Origin: Camellia lanceoleosa
Lineage: Eukaryota; Streptophyta; Magnoliopsida; Ericales; Theaceae
DNA: 64,000 nt
NCBI GenBank assembly: GCA_025200525.1
Contig: CM045767.1
Span: forward strand, 117,922,021 to 117,986,020
Reading direction: 5' to 3'
Shown: positions 1 to 12,184 of the stretch, one piece after another
Layout of the letters: the number at the start of each line of letters is the position of its first letter
How positions within the stretch are numbered: position 1 is the first letter of the stretch
Made by a program: the position numbers and the translations under genes
Notes under the pieces: generated by a model
What the model saw: only the letters and a program-made list of their open reading frames with translations
What the model was told of the DNA's origin: nothing
Database searches by the model: none

Positions 1-210
1 TCAAGAATTCCAGATGGGCATAATCAGCAAAGGTACATAATGGTTAAAATACTGCCAAATTCTAGAGACACCAAGCAGCCACGAACTGCTCAACACCTTC
101 CCAAGCCTCCCAAGATGCGCTTGTTTGGTAAATACTATCCATCCAGAGCACATAGACTAAGGAACCTTGTTTATCAATAAAAGACTCCCGACTTCACCAA
201 ACCACCATAT

Positions 211-318
211 TTTTTTGGGTACATCAGAGGTTGTAGTTTGGAGAGGGGCAAGACTCAAACCCTTGACCTCCTAGTGAGATACAAAGATCCTGGCCAACTA
301 AACTAGAACTAATTGGCT
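211..318 (-). mobile_element. tRNA-derived SINE with target-site duplication
   Basis: Read on the minus strand, this 108-bp unit has a box A-like TAGTTTAGTTGGC (305-293), a box B-like GGTTTGAGTC (261-252) and ends in an A-run. It is flanked by near-identical 14-bp direct repeats (198-211 and 319-332, one mismatch, CAAACCACCA core). That layout is a SINE insertion. It lies in the intron downstream of the last visible ArgJ exon. The rest of 1-713 shows no exon I can recognise. Confidence 0.65.
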
Positions 319-713
319 CAAACCACCACATTTTAATGAAGTTACAGTGATGACTGACTGTATTAAGTCTGTCAGATGTATATTTTTTATCCACCCAGAT
401 CATTGGATGAGATTCTTTGTCAGACAACAGCTATCATGAGCAAAAATATCAGACTACAGTTTGTTTCACCCACTAACAAGTTTGCACCCTATGCATGTAT
501 ATCATACATGAAGGATTGGCAAAGTTATTACACGAAGTAACCCATCATTCTAAATAGGGAGAAGTACAAGTGACTAGAGAATAAATGGTCATGCCTAAAG
601 CTTACTTTGGTCAGAAAGCATCTTAGTTCACATTTTTTTATGAGATATGCAATGCAGACTATAGAAAAAAATGTTTTAACTTATATTAATATGCATAGTT
701 TTTGGAAACTTAC

Positions 714-1065
714 CGATAGATATTTGAATTTCAACCGTACCATGAGTCTCGCCAGCCTTTCTGAGATAATTACTAGCTGCAGCCCTGGAAAATTTACACA
801 TTGTCAGATTACTGTTAAGAGGAACCCCAAGAATGGGGAAGAGAGCGGGTAGAGGTGATATACTACGAGAGAGAGAGAGGGAAGAAAAGAATAAGCAAAA
901 GAGGATGATAAGCTGAAAAGAAAAGGAAAAAAATAAAAAAGAGCTCATATTACTTTCGCTTCTCCCTCGTGAAAGAAGACACTGTGAAAAAGAAAAATCA
1001 AAGAACTAAACCAATTTACCTCCCTTGTGGACGATGGCACTGTGAAAGAAATGAAAAAACTAAAG

Positions 1066-1139
<74 letters not shown>

Positions 1140-4099
1140 AATAATGCATCTGTGCATGCATACACAGACAGTATTTCTGGGTTTTGGAGAGAGAGTTTGT
1201 AGATTGGAAGTTGGGAAAATGAGGTAGAAATGTTCCATAAGAAATGGAAATATCTGGTCAGAGTGCTGAGGTAGAGAGTTTAGATCCCTTGCTGTGGCGT
1301 ACTATTGCTGCTGCCTCTGCCATTCCAGAACTTTGAGATTGAAACAGAAAGAAAGGGGGTAAGACAGAAAACACTGCAGATTAAGGAGTAGACTTTTAAC
1401 ATCATTGAGGAATGGGCTACTTACCCAAAAAAATCATTGAGAAATTGTTTCAAGTGGAAGAAAGGTGATGGTGCACTAATAGATTGATTGTTCTATTTGA
1501 TTATAAGCTGAGATAGGTTTGTGATTGACTGAGGAAAGCATCGGCAAAATCAACAGGGATTTTCCAGTTTTGTCATCTGAGACTGAGTGGGAAGTCTTGG
1601 TCAATAGAGGTTCGTTTCCAGAAAAATGGGGTTGGGTGGGGGGGTATTTGGGGGGAAATTGAGAGTGGAGTTTTTGCCTACTACTTTTTGGATTTACCTT
1701 TGGTCTCATCTGTCAAGGCAAAGCATGTTTTCAAAGGGGATTGGTGGGTTGGGAGAAGTGATATTTGTCAAAAGGGGGTAGACTAATCAAGAGCACTTTA
1801 TCAAGGGATGCAAAGTTGAGTCCAACAATTTAGCAGGAAGGGGAGCAACCGAATGTTCATAAATCCACTCACTACACTCGTGAAAGCTGATAGCATGACT
1901 GTACCCAAAACTTGTGGAAAGACGTAGCATCCAATTCAACCCCATTATAGGATCACAGCTTGAAACATGCATGGGAACTTGGGAACTTGATTAGAGTATT
2001 CAAGATTTACATCTTGCATATTTCTAAGGGAAATTAAGCATAGTGTTTGGTGGAGGATCTTCTTCTATATAACATCTCGGAGTGTTTGGAGAAATGCTGC
2101 ATAGTGTTTGCAACTCTGGATGTTGCTATAAGTGAAATTATAAGAAACAACAGAGACTTAACATTTAATGTATTAATATTCCATTTCCATTACTTGCCCC
2201 CATTCTCAAAAATTTAAGCAAACCAAAAAAAATAAAAATAAAAATAAAAGAGAAAATAGGTTGCTAACCTGTCAAATGGAAGTGGTTGCCCACCATCCAT
2301 AAGCAGAGTATCTCCAAGTGATATACGGAGTTTATTTGCATCAAAAGGAATCCCTGCATAGCCAGCTGCACAAGCAATACGTCCCCAATTTGGATCCCTG
2401 CCATATACCGCAGCCTAATAACAACACAGATCACTTAGAATTAGCTACACTTTGGCTGTGTTTTGATCATGGATTTTGGTAGGAATTTGGAAAGGGAATG
2501 GGAAAAGGTTGGTGACATGTGAATGAAGTATAACTAAATTTCACCCACCTTTTCCCTTTCCATTTCCAAATCTCTACCCAAATCCATGATCTAAACACAA
2601 CCTTATGTAATAAATAAGTTCAATCATAACAGATGTTTTGCACATAGAACCGTGCCTTGGCAAGTGAAGAAGATGCCACTGAGCGTGCAACCTTTGCTGC
2701 TTCAGCTTCACTGCCTGCACCAGTTACTCTGACCTACATCTAATTTAGAATTAGCTGGAAAATATAATGACCTCTATGCCCACACAAATGAAAACATCCA
2801 GTTACTTCTATCCACATCATGCAATTGACAAATGAAATTACACTTGTAACATAACTCAAAGAAATATAATTAATTGGGGAACTATAATCAAATCCAAAAT
2901 CAGATGGACTAGCAAACAAAAGTAGTTACATAAAGCACTTTAAGATTGAATACTAACAAAGAAAAGAAAATGACCACAAAGAAATATTATGAAAAGGTCA
3001 TCTAAGCTACTTGGAGAAGAGGAGAAGATAAAGAAGAATTGAACGCAAATAAAATGCAGAACAATTTTGAGCTTCTGAAGCTTATTCAAATGATGAATAC
3101 TGTTTCAGTAATGTAAATCTTGTCTTTTGCACTGCTTGATTGTGATTTGATCAGATTCAGGACTCAACTTTGCATTTGCTTATATATGCCAGTAGCCATT
3201 TTTTTAATGTTAATAGTGGCGGACATGCATATACAGGGACCAGGATTAGGCTTAGATTAAGTTAATTATCTTTAGAAAAAGATACAGACCTCAATCAGGC
3301 ATGTTGCACCTTCTCCATCCCAAGCTATTGATTTTGCAAGACCTTGCATTACCTGAAAGAAGTACACCAAATTCTCAGTAAATTCAGCCCAGAGCAGGTC
3401 AAACTAATTTTAGAAAAAATTCAGGCCAGTAAACTATCATGGACCATCTCATGAACAGCCCTGCCAAGAGGAAAATATGATCCTACAATGAGGGGCATTT
3501 GTGCTTGGAAGGAGATCAAAAAAGGGCCAACCTAGAAGTAAAGATAACCCCACTGAAAACATTAGTACCCCCTTCCTCATGGTTGGAGTTCAATAACAAG
3601 ACAAGGCCAATGCTGGTGGAAACTAGACAAAATCCCTTCTTTATCTTAGATCCATGCTGGGAAAATCTACTGCCATCAAAGCATCCAAGACACTTTTTTC
3701 TTTAGATGAAAGACATTCAAATCATAATACCATGAGAACTGGGGGCAAAAATGAAAGTAAACATGAAAACCTTGCCCGTTGAGTTAAAACAACAATAAAT
3801 CAAAAAATGTCACATAAAGTATTGGAAGATAAACAGATTTTTCACAAAACAAAACTGTGAAAAGTTAAGTAGGCAACAGTAGTATAAGATGCAAGTGATT
3901 CACACCACTGCAGTAGCAAGAAGGTGTAAACCAGAAAAGCATGCAAATTGTTTTTCACAAACTCATTAATGATATTCTTAAGCAGAAATCTTAAATCTGG
4001 CAAAACCATGACAATATTGTATAATCATGTATAATATTTAGGACTGTTAGAGATATGTATTTTTTGTATATTTTATGTTGAGGGTAGTCACTAGTGTAG

Positions 4100-4140
<41 letters not shown>

Positions 4141-7100
4141 AGAGGAAAATCTCAAAGTTTATTATTTAATAATCATGTGTATAATACAAGAAAACCTAAA
4201 CGGAATAAGGAAAAGACTGATCTACCGTCAACATAAAATACACAAAAAATACATCTCTAACAAGGATCATATATCATGATTGTTCTGTATGAGAATAAAG
4301 TTAAAGAGGCATCTCAACATACTGCATCAAGGCACGCTTGCAACTGTTCTGCCTCAGAACTGTTCAAAGAAGAAATCTTGTTTGATCCAGATAACCCGCT
4401 AGCCAATGCAATAACAGCATCATTCGTACTGGTATCTCCATCTACCTGCAGCAAAACCACAGCAGAACTAGCTTTATACCAAACCTAGTACAAGTAACAA
4501 GCCTGAAACCGTACAAGAATTGCATACTTGTTTTTCTATCAAGCAGCACATTTACCTCACAAATAAGCAGGTAAATGAGAAATTACAGAAAGAAATGAGG
4601 CCATGCATGTGCAAATCTGTTACAAGAATATCTTTAGAATTTTTTAAAATATTTCAGTATCAAGACACTGAAAATCCTTCATCATAATTCTCAAACTAAG
4701 ACACTTTTCCCAATCTTTTTAAAGACGAATGCGCAATGTGAGGTGTTTTATTCCCCTTGTAAGGTGAGGGGTAAGCTCGAGACATTAAAGCATAAGCATT
4801 TTGAATTTTTATATTTAGTAAATAAATAAAATATTGTAACATAATAAAACATATTAAAAATTAAATATAGAGGTGTAATTATATATATATATATTTGACT
4901 GGCACCGGGGTGTCCGGATCAAAGCACGACTAACTCCCAAGGGTGCACAGGCCCTCAGGAAGGAGTTTTCCGCAACGGTTAATTCAAGAGTTTTCCCCCA
5001 GTCCGAGGGCCCCAAGGAATTGTTAGCACCTAAGAGGTTTCAATCCCTAAACCTTGGAAGGAGCACATCCCCAAGACCTAAGAAGCACGAACACTTCTAA
5101 GAAGGTGGTGTGTCCGTGTTGGACACTTTCTCGACACGTGCCCGAAACTCATCCAAATGTGTCCTATTTTTTAAAAAGAATTTAGACTCAGACACTCTTT
5201 GGATACTTGGAGGACACACATGTCCATTACTTAAACACACGTGTCTATTGATAAGACACAAGAAGCTAATTATAAGTTCAAACAAAATAACTTACAATAC
5301 GATGATAAAAGAAAATTAATGTCAATTTATAAAAATTAGCGTTATATTGCATTTATCTATTGTCTTAGAATGATATATTCATACATATGACATATAATAA
5401 ATATATAAAATTATATATTCTGTGCATATCCCTCATGTGTTGTGTCTTGCATTTTTTTTAAAATTGTCGTGTCGGCGTGTCTGTGTCATATTTGTATCGT
5501 GTCACCTGTCAACGTCTGTGCTTCTTAGCCCAAGACCCAAGTCTCCTCAAGGCATCGAACATTTCACTGTAGAGAAGGAAGGTTGTCCTCACTGAAAGTG
5601 ATATTGACATTCTTATTTCAGTTATTGAGCTTCTCACTTGTATCTTAGCTTTGTGTTTTTTCATGGTTGGTCATTCATTTGTTTAGCCCATGGAATATAG
5701 TTACAAATGAGGTTGTGTCCCTTGCATGTTTCTCTCATCCCATCCTCTCTCCTATTCTCCCTTCCCATTCTACATCAAAGATTCTTCTTTTTATGTTTAA
5801 ACCATATATTAGACTAAGTTCAACAATTCAAGACAAACTCTCCATATACGTACTTCTCATATGCTTATATGCAAAAGGTATACAAGGCACACTTGAAGCA
5901 CACACCCTAGACCATGATGCACAAGCCGTTGGGGAGTGTCGCCTATAAATCAAAGACTTGACACATTTTTCCATAACCTCACCTTGAGGCGCCTCAATAA
6001 CACCTTTTAAAAGTTAGGTCATCCAATAGACTATGGACTACTTGGAATTTGAATTATAGAGGGTAAACTACAAAGATCTGCTATGATGTTCCTAAAACAA
6101 TCATTTTACCGCTACATTATAGAACTACATGGACCCATCGCCAACTAATAAAAAGAATATGTTGTGTAACAGTTTTTCACCTAAACATGAAGAAATCAAA
6201 AGATGTGCAAATGAATCATACAAAGAAAAACAAGTATTTGTGCCACACTAAGTAGCACAAACACGGGCATGACACAGACAACACACCAACACGCCGACAC
6301 GTCAAATTTCAAATAACGCAGGACACGACACACTTGGAACATGTTAAAATTTTATAGTTTTATAGATTTATTATGTCATATATATGAATAATTTATTCAA
6401 AGATAATGAAAAATATGTACATAACAATTGCGTTAAAAAGTTAACATGTTTCAGAACATTGTAATACACATGATGCATTCATCTTAAAAATGTTTCTACA
6501 CATAATGAGAGTGTGTAAGTTGTGTTTTGAAGAACGCATAACATTGTTATTATGAAGGTATTCATCACACACAATGTGTTTAGAGGGTTCAAGAAGTGTC
6601 GACGAAGTGTCAATAAAGTGTCCGATATTATGAATCTGATTTTTTAATTAAGACACGTTCACAAAGTGTTGGACACGGATTTATGAGTGTCTGAAGCATG
6701 TGTCCGACATGGGTGTCGAACACGACATGCTTCCTCCATTGTAGTGTCCATGTTTCTTAGGTGCCACATAAATCTAGTGTGGCCACTAGGCACTTTAGCA
6801 GTCATGTCCAGGATCTGAAACAGATAAACCAGTGAAACCAATGCTACTTACTGTAATTTGATTAAAACTTCGGTTAACAGCAACCTGCACCATCTTTTTC
6901 CAAACATTGTTTGCAACCAGGGCATCAGTTGTTATAACCTGTTAAGGTATACATGAATTGAAAATGTAGTAAGAAAACACACTTCTTAACCCACGAAGAG
7001 CAGATAATGAAAGAAACATACACCAAGCATTGTAGCCATATTTGGGTGGATCATCCCAGAACCTTTTGCCATTCCACCAATTCTTATCCGAGTCCCTCCA

Positions 7101-10100
7101 ACCTAGACAATGCATCAGTAACAACAGTTAATTACATAGACAACAAGGGGCTAGAGACTTGTTGCTGCTAAACATAGAGTTTATTGTTCACGCATACGCA
7201 CGACTTTGGCATGGAGGTTTTATTTACATTTCTATAGTTCTACGTCTTTAGTATTTATTTTTATTTTCTTTTTAATTACAGTTAAATAGTCTTGCTAATA
7301 TTTGGTTTCCTGTTTTGTTAGGTATCTTAGTTACCTTTTCTATTAGGGTTATTAACTTATAAATAAGGAACTTTGGCATAATATTATGGAGAATTAACCA
7401 ATAATATTGAGAGTGTTTAATGTTGGGCTTTGTGTGATCAGAGTTGTGGCTCGTGTTATTTCTCTCCCCTTTCTCCCTCTCCTTTCTGCATCATCTAACT
7501 TCAATACCAAAAACCAAAATTCCCCCATATGAATCCACCATTGCTGGATTGTATAGTGTGTAGGAGTAGGCTATTTTATTATTTGTATCTTCAGCTCTCA
7601 AGAGTTTTCTTTTTCTTCCCCCCTTTTTTTTTTAATAAATAGCTCTCAGGAGTTTTAACTTTCATGACTCTAAAGTCAGTGGATTTAATACTTTTGTGAC
7701 CATATATACAAGATATTAACAAAAAAAAAATGCTAAGTTGGTTAATAGCTAAATGTTGTTAACTAGGGAGAATGGATGTGCACAAATCTATCTATGCTGA
7801 ATCATTTATCCAATCAAGTATCCAAAAAAGCCTTCCACCAATTACTAGACTATGCATAATGTATTAAAAATACAACAATAAATCAAACAAATACCATTGA
7901 TAATTGTCTCTGCATAGGATTGATGTTCAATCCATATCAATACTCACGGTCAAGGAAATCAAACAAGTACAGTGTATATTGGCCCCATATGAGATTGCAC
8001 CCAGTATCAGTTCGTATATTTACCAGCAGAGATCATTGCATTGACAGATAAATAAAAGTATGGCACTCAAATGATTTCAACTGTCATTGCATACCTCAGA
8101 CTCAATTGCCACACTCTTGCTTACGAGGTCAGTGGTTGTAATCGCCACTGCTGCAGAATCTGCCCTGCAAACACACTATTGTGATTAAATATAAAAACTT
8201 AGAAGAAGATCATCAAAATCCAAAGACGAAAATAAAAGTTGCATGACTTCAACAAAAGAAAATTGAAAAAAAAAAAAATGAAACTGTCATCGCTAGATCT
8301 AATTGTAAAAGAAATAAAACCAAGGTCTTTCATAAACAAGGAACCATGTCAAATTGCTGAACCAAGAGTTAAAAAATGAAAAGACAAGGACTAACCCCTC
8401 AATAGTTGATGACAGCAAATTAACTAGTTTTGGAAGTGAGCTGAGAAGAGCCTCCTGAATATGATATTATATGGGTCCCGTCATATAAAGATGGTGTGAA
8501 ATTCTCCATCTTGCTTGTTTAACTTCCAAGAAAGTAAGATGCATATTGAAATGATTTTAAATCCATAATCACAATAAACGTGAATGTCTCCATGTTTACC
8601 TTCTTTATTCTTTGACCAATTACACCAGTGGATTCGATCAACACTTCCTCTGGCTTCAGTTGGAGTATCTGATATAATGGAATAATGGCATTAAAGAACA
8701 CATGGCTATACAGAAACCACATATGACAATCAGGCACTCAACATTCTGAAATCTGTTCACCTTTGCAAGGGCACTTGAACATTCTATCACATCCTGGTAA
8801 CCAGCATCGCCCTGGACACCATTTTAAGATCTCTGAGCAACATAACACAGGTCTCTATCAGAGTAATAGCACAAATGACTACAGGGGGGAGAAAAAAATC
8901 TAATTTTTCTTTCTGTTGTTATTTTAAAGGTAAAAAAAAATTGTGTGTTTGGTTTGTGTTTTGAAACATGTTTTTGGAAGAAAATTTCCAAAACCATGTT
9001 TGGTTACAAATTTTCTCAAAAAAAATTCAAAATTACTTCTGTCTCTATTACACATCAATCAATCACTTTTTCTCTCTCCTCTCTTTCTCAATCACTTTTT
9101 CTCTCACACACATCTATTCAACTACAACAAAATATCAAATCATCCCAAACTCCAAAACTATTTTCAAAATATACAACCAAACAAACCAAAAAAATTTCTA
9201 AACTCTCTCCAAAAAAAATTTTGAAAATTTATCTCAAAACACAAACCAAACACCCCCCTAATTTTTCTTTCTGCTGTTATTTTAAAGGTAAACAACAAAA
9301 AGCATTATACATTCCTCATTATCAAGATGTATTCAAACTAAAAATTCAAAAAAAAAAAAAGAAGAGAGGAAAACATGAACTCTCACACAAGCACATCTTG
9401 ACTGGAAGATAACTTATGTGCAAAACACCTAGCTATTCTGATTATCTGACACAGCTTACCGTTGCTGCATTCGCTTGACCAGCGTTTATTAACACTGCAC
9501 GTGCCTGACAAAACATGAGGAGTTAAGTCATTAGAAGACAAGAATTTGGAACCATGTAAAAGCATTCGAAATTTGATGAAGACATAAAAGTGAATCCTAG
9601 CCATGAGAACCAAAACTTCCACAGATTCATAAAAGACACTGATGGTAAGACATGAGCTAATCTGTGATACAGTTAAAATCTTATGTAGCTGCAAATAAAA
9701 ACAGAAAATAAAAAGAAAAAGAAAATTAACTCAACAAAGCTTAATCCGAACTACTTGGGGTAGACAACATAGAGAAATAAATTTAAAAAGAGAGTGGTCT
9801 GATAAAACGAAAAAATAAACAAATTGTGTTCAGCCTGCAAGGTTTGTTATTCCTTATTGTTCCTGCTGGACACAAAAATATGATGTTTGTGAACTTTCTC
9901 AACATATACTTTCATTAGTGATAATAGATAGAAAAGTGGATAAAAACATACATCATATCAGCTCATTTTTTTTCTAATGCAATGCAATGCAATTGAACAT
10001 CTACAATATTTGATATCATCTGAGGAGTTAGAACTATAAAACCTCCCATGTAAACAATTAATCCGATTAGATTTCTCTAACTATGCAACCTTGCACATTT

Positions 10101-12184
10101 ACAAGAATTAACAACTTTAGGTTGCTGATAGAAGAAAGCAATATAACCATAGTAAGTAGTAACATATTCCATAAAGTATATGATATGCTTGTAGTGTGGC
10201 TGACCACTAACAATTGGGCCCAAGACTGTTGATTTGAGTTGAGTCAAATATGAAAAACTTGTACAACAAGTTGACTGCATATTTCTGTAACTTCAGCATC
10301 TCTTTAAAATATTTGGATTAAATATGTCAGTTTGTTGCTCTGGCCTACCGTAGGTGAAGCGTCCAATGCTTTTTTGCAGTATATTACTGGTGCAGCTGCA
10401 ACCACATTTGTTGTGAAGGCTCCTAAAAACAATGACAATAAAAGGTCAAAAGAAGGGAAACCAATTGTTATTCCTAGCAAACTCATTCCTTAAACAAACT
10501 CTTCGACTTGATGTCATTTTTTCAAAAAGTACATGACTCATAGAAACTGAAATAAGTGGAAGATATACTGACAAAATGGTAAAAGGTCATACGCAGTGCA
10601 CAAGGCTCCCGCTTACCACAGGAGTAAAAAAGCTTCAAAATTAAAACAATTCAAGACCTAAACTAGGAGTATCTTTACCAAATACGAATCTAACCTGCAG
10701 CAATGGAATCTACATCACATGTAACAAGTGCTAGATCTGGCTTCTCTCCTTTGGCACGCAACCCACCATACATTCCTGCAGCTTTGAATCCCTTTGCAGC
10801 GGTAACTCCACCTGGTATCTACACGATCATAGCCCTTATTACATAAATCACAAGAAAAATCCTCCCAGCAAAATTTAGAATCAGAAATTGGATTTTTTTT
10901 CTTTTTTCTTTTATCAAAATAACAGTTAACTACAGAAATAAAATAAAACAAAGTCTGCACAATTGCAAATTCAAACTGGATTTGCTACACCAACATACAC
11001 AAAAATGTATAAATCTTCATTCGTAAGAAAATATGAAGCATGGGTACTTCAGCAAACATACCATACCTGCACCGGATATTTACCAGGTACTGGTACTTTG
11101 CATAGTGTTTCTGCATACATAACGGGTACACAAAATAAATACATAATTTTTTCTTCTTAATTTTTGTCATACCCTATACGTACCTAGCATATACCTGTAT
11201 CTTACCTTAGACGGAATAGTATTTTCTTCTATACAAAGGTGAAGTTAGTTTCATCAAACTTTTTTTTTATGCTTAGCATGTTTTAAAATTAAGCTTTGGT
11301 TTACAAGTTTTTTCATATAGTAACATTAATTTTTGTATTACTTCAAATTAAAAATAAATATTTTTTATGAATATACTAAATTGTACCAGTACTCTATTTT
11401 TTTTAGATTTCCCATATCCTATCCGTATTCGTACACGTGCTTGATGGATAATAATGACTATACATTTTAGTTACATAAATTCAATAGTTAATCATATATC
11501 TAGCCGAAAAGAAATGAATGTGTATAAGAGAGGTTGCGACCTGGTGCGGTTATAAATCTTCCCTAACACCATGGCACGAGTTTGATGTATGTATGCGCGT
11601 ATATAGATACGTGTGTGCATATTACTATATATGTATGTATGCAATATCAAAACTCAAAACCAAATTGCAATACAAGGAAAACTGAAACCATAAGCAACGA
11701 TCCTCACCTGCTTCCACGGCCCTTCAGGCACAAGTATTGGAGCTGCCGGTATGTAATTCCAGGCCTCATTTGCAGTCGATGCAACTGCGAATACCCTATA
11801 ATCTCTCACCGACGAACCCAACGAGCTGAAACTCTGCAACATAAATATATTTTACTTCACAATTCTCAATTTTTCTAAACACATTCTCGTAATGCAAACT
11901 CACTTGATTAATAATGTCCAAAATACAAAGGGCAAAATATAAATTCTCAATCATTTTTGCTTCTTTAAAATTCATAATTCAAACTCTAATATTTTTCCAT
12001 AAACACAAATTGATCGTTAGTTCATCAACTCCAAGGTTCAGTCCCTTGTCATTTTCCTTGGTTTTCTTTGAAACCAAACAGGAGGTGGGAAAACAGTATA
12101 CTGTTTGGTAAGTCTAGTACTGACCTTACGATGATTCAGTTCAGAGAATCTGATCGAAACGTATTGGGAAAAGCAGAGAGACAT
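714..12184 (-). CDS. ArgJ: Arginine biosynthesis bifunctional protein ArgJ (glutamate N-acetyltransferase), 3' end off window
   Basis: Moves the acetyl group from N-acetylornithine to glutamate, and in many organisms also makes N-acetylglutamate from acetyl-CoA, in plastid arginine synthesis. Sixteen exons join in phase: 12184-12125, 11833-11708, 10818-10695, 10422-10349, 9504-9460, 8811-8761, 8668-8600, 8454-8396, 8164-8095, 7102-7022, 6938-6852, 4445-4323, 3352-3290, 2733-2656, 2414-2269, 784-714. They give 442 codons plus one base. The family's autoproteolysis site is intact at about residues 238-252 ([15 protein letters not shown]); the family nucleophile is Thr250. Other family blocks seen are [28 protein letters not shown] and [18 protein letters not shown]. 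The first 40 residues are Ser/Arg-rich and suit a transit peptide; the ATG is the first one in frame. The last exon (roughly 25 residues expected) is not in 1-713. The intron at 2655-2415 seems to use a GC donor. Identification is very secure; individual splice sites are inferred by eye. Confidence 0.95.
1066..1140. repeat. Compound (CT)n(CA)n microsatellite
   Basis: About 50 bp of CT repeats run directly into about 26 bp of CA repeats, inside the long ArgJ intron between 2268 and 785. Long open frames crossing it are by-products of the repeat. The same CT-then-CA compound, in the same orientation, recurs at 15988-16069 in an intron of the next gene. Confidence 0.95.
2454..2602. mobile_element. 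Fold-back MITE filling an ArgJ intron
   Basis: A near-perfect inverted repeat of about 60 bp per arm around a loop of about 25 bp. The left arm starts GGCTGTGTTTTGATCATGG and the right arm read backwards starts GGTTGTGTTTAGATCATGG. It takes up 149 of the 241 bp of the intron 2415-2655. No target duplication could be fixed with confidence. Confidence 0.75.
4045..4262. mobile_element. Inverted-repeat element with internal poly-A tract
   Basis: The ends are inverted repeats of about 45 bp (TGTTAGAGATATGTATTTT on the left; the right end read backwards starts TGTTAGAGATGTATTTTTTG). The flanks are similar 5-bp words, AGGAC and AGGAT. A run of about 33 A residues sits in the middle (about 4106-4138). 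It lies in the ArgJ intron between 3353 and 4322. The TG...CA ends with a 5-bp flank recall LTR elements, but the ends are inverted rather than direct repeats, so it is called MITE-like. Confidence 0.6.
5079..5528. mobile_element. Mutator-type MITE, copy 1, with 9-bp target duplication
   Basis: The element begins TAAGAAGCACGAACACTTC and ends GTCTGTGCTTCTTAG. It is flanked by the exact 9-bp direct repeat CCCAAGACC at 5070-5078 and 5529-5537. A 9-bp duplication is typical of Mutator-like elements. The interior is rich in GTGTC/GACAC words shared with the second copy at 6249-6760. It lies in the ArgJ intron between 4446 and 6851. Confidence 0.75.
6249..6760. mobile_element. Mutator-type MITE, copy 2, with 9-bp target duplication
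   Basis: Begins TAAGTAGCACAAACAC and ends GTCCATGTTTCTTAG. It is flanked by GTGCCACAC (6240-6248) and GTGCCACAT (6761-6769), an 8 of 9 match. It shares TAAG...CTTAG ends and GTGTC-rich arms with the element at 5079-5528 in the same intron, so the two appear to be diverged members of one family. Confidence 0.7.
8935..9257. mobile_element. MITE with inverted ends, flanked by 35-bp direct repeats
   Basis: The ends are inverted: GTGTTTGGTTTGTGTTTTGA near 8943, and its reverse complement with few changes ending near 9257. Immediately outside are 35-bp direct repeats at 8900-8934 and 9258-9292 that differ at one base. It lies in the ArgJ intron 8812-9459. Long open frames here are low-complexity and do not look coding. 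Confidence 0.7.

Noticed and set aside
7140..7500. Copia-like LTR fragment in an ArgJ intron
   Set aside because: TATAAATAAGG and the general composition are suggestive only; no ends, duplication or second copy were found.
8943..9412. Overlapping open frames of 77-155 codons
   Set aside because: They cross a MITE and poly-A tracts inside an ArgJ intron; composition is Lys/Asn/Phe/Ser-rich and no domain is visible.
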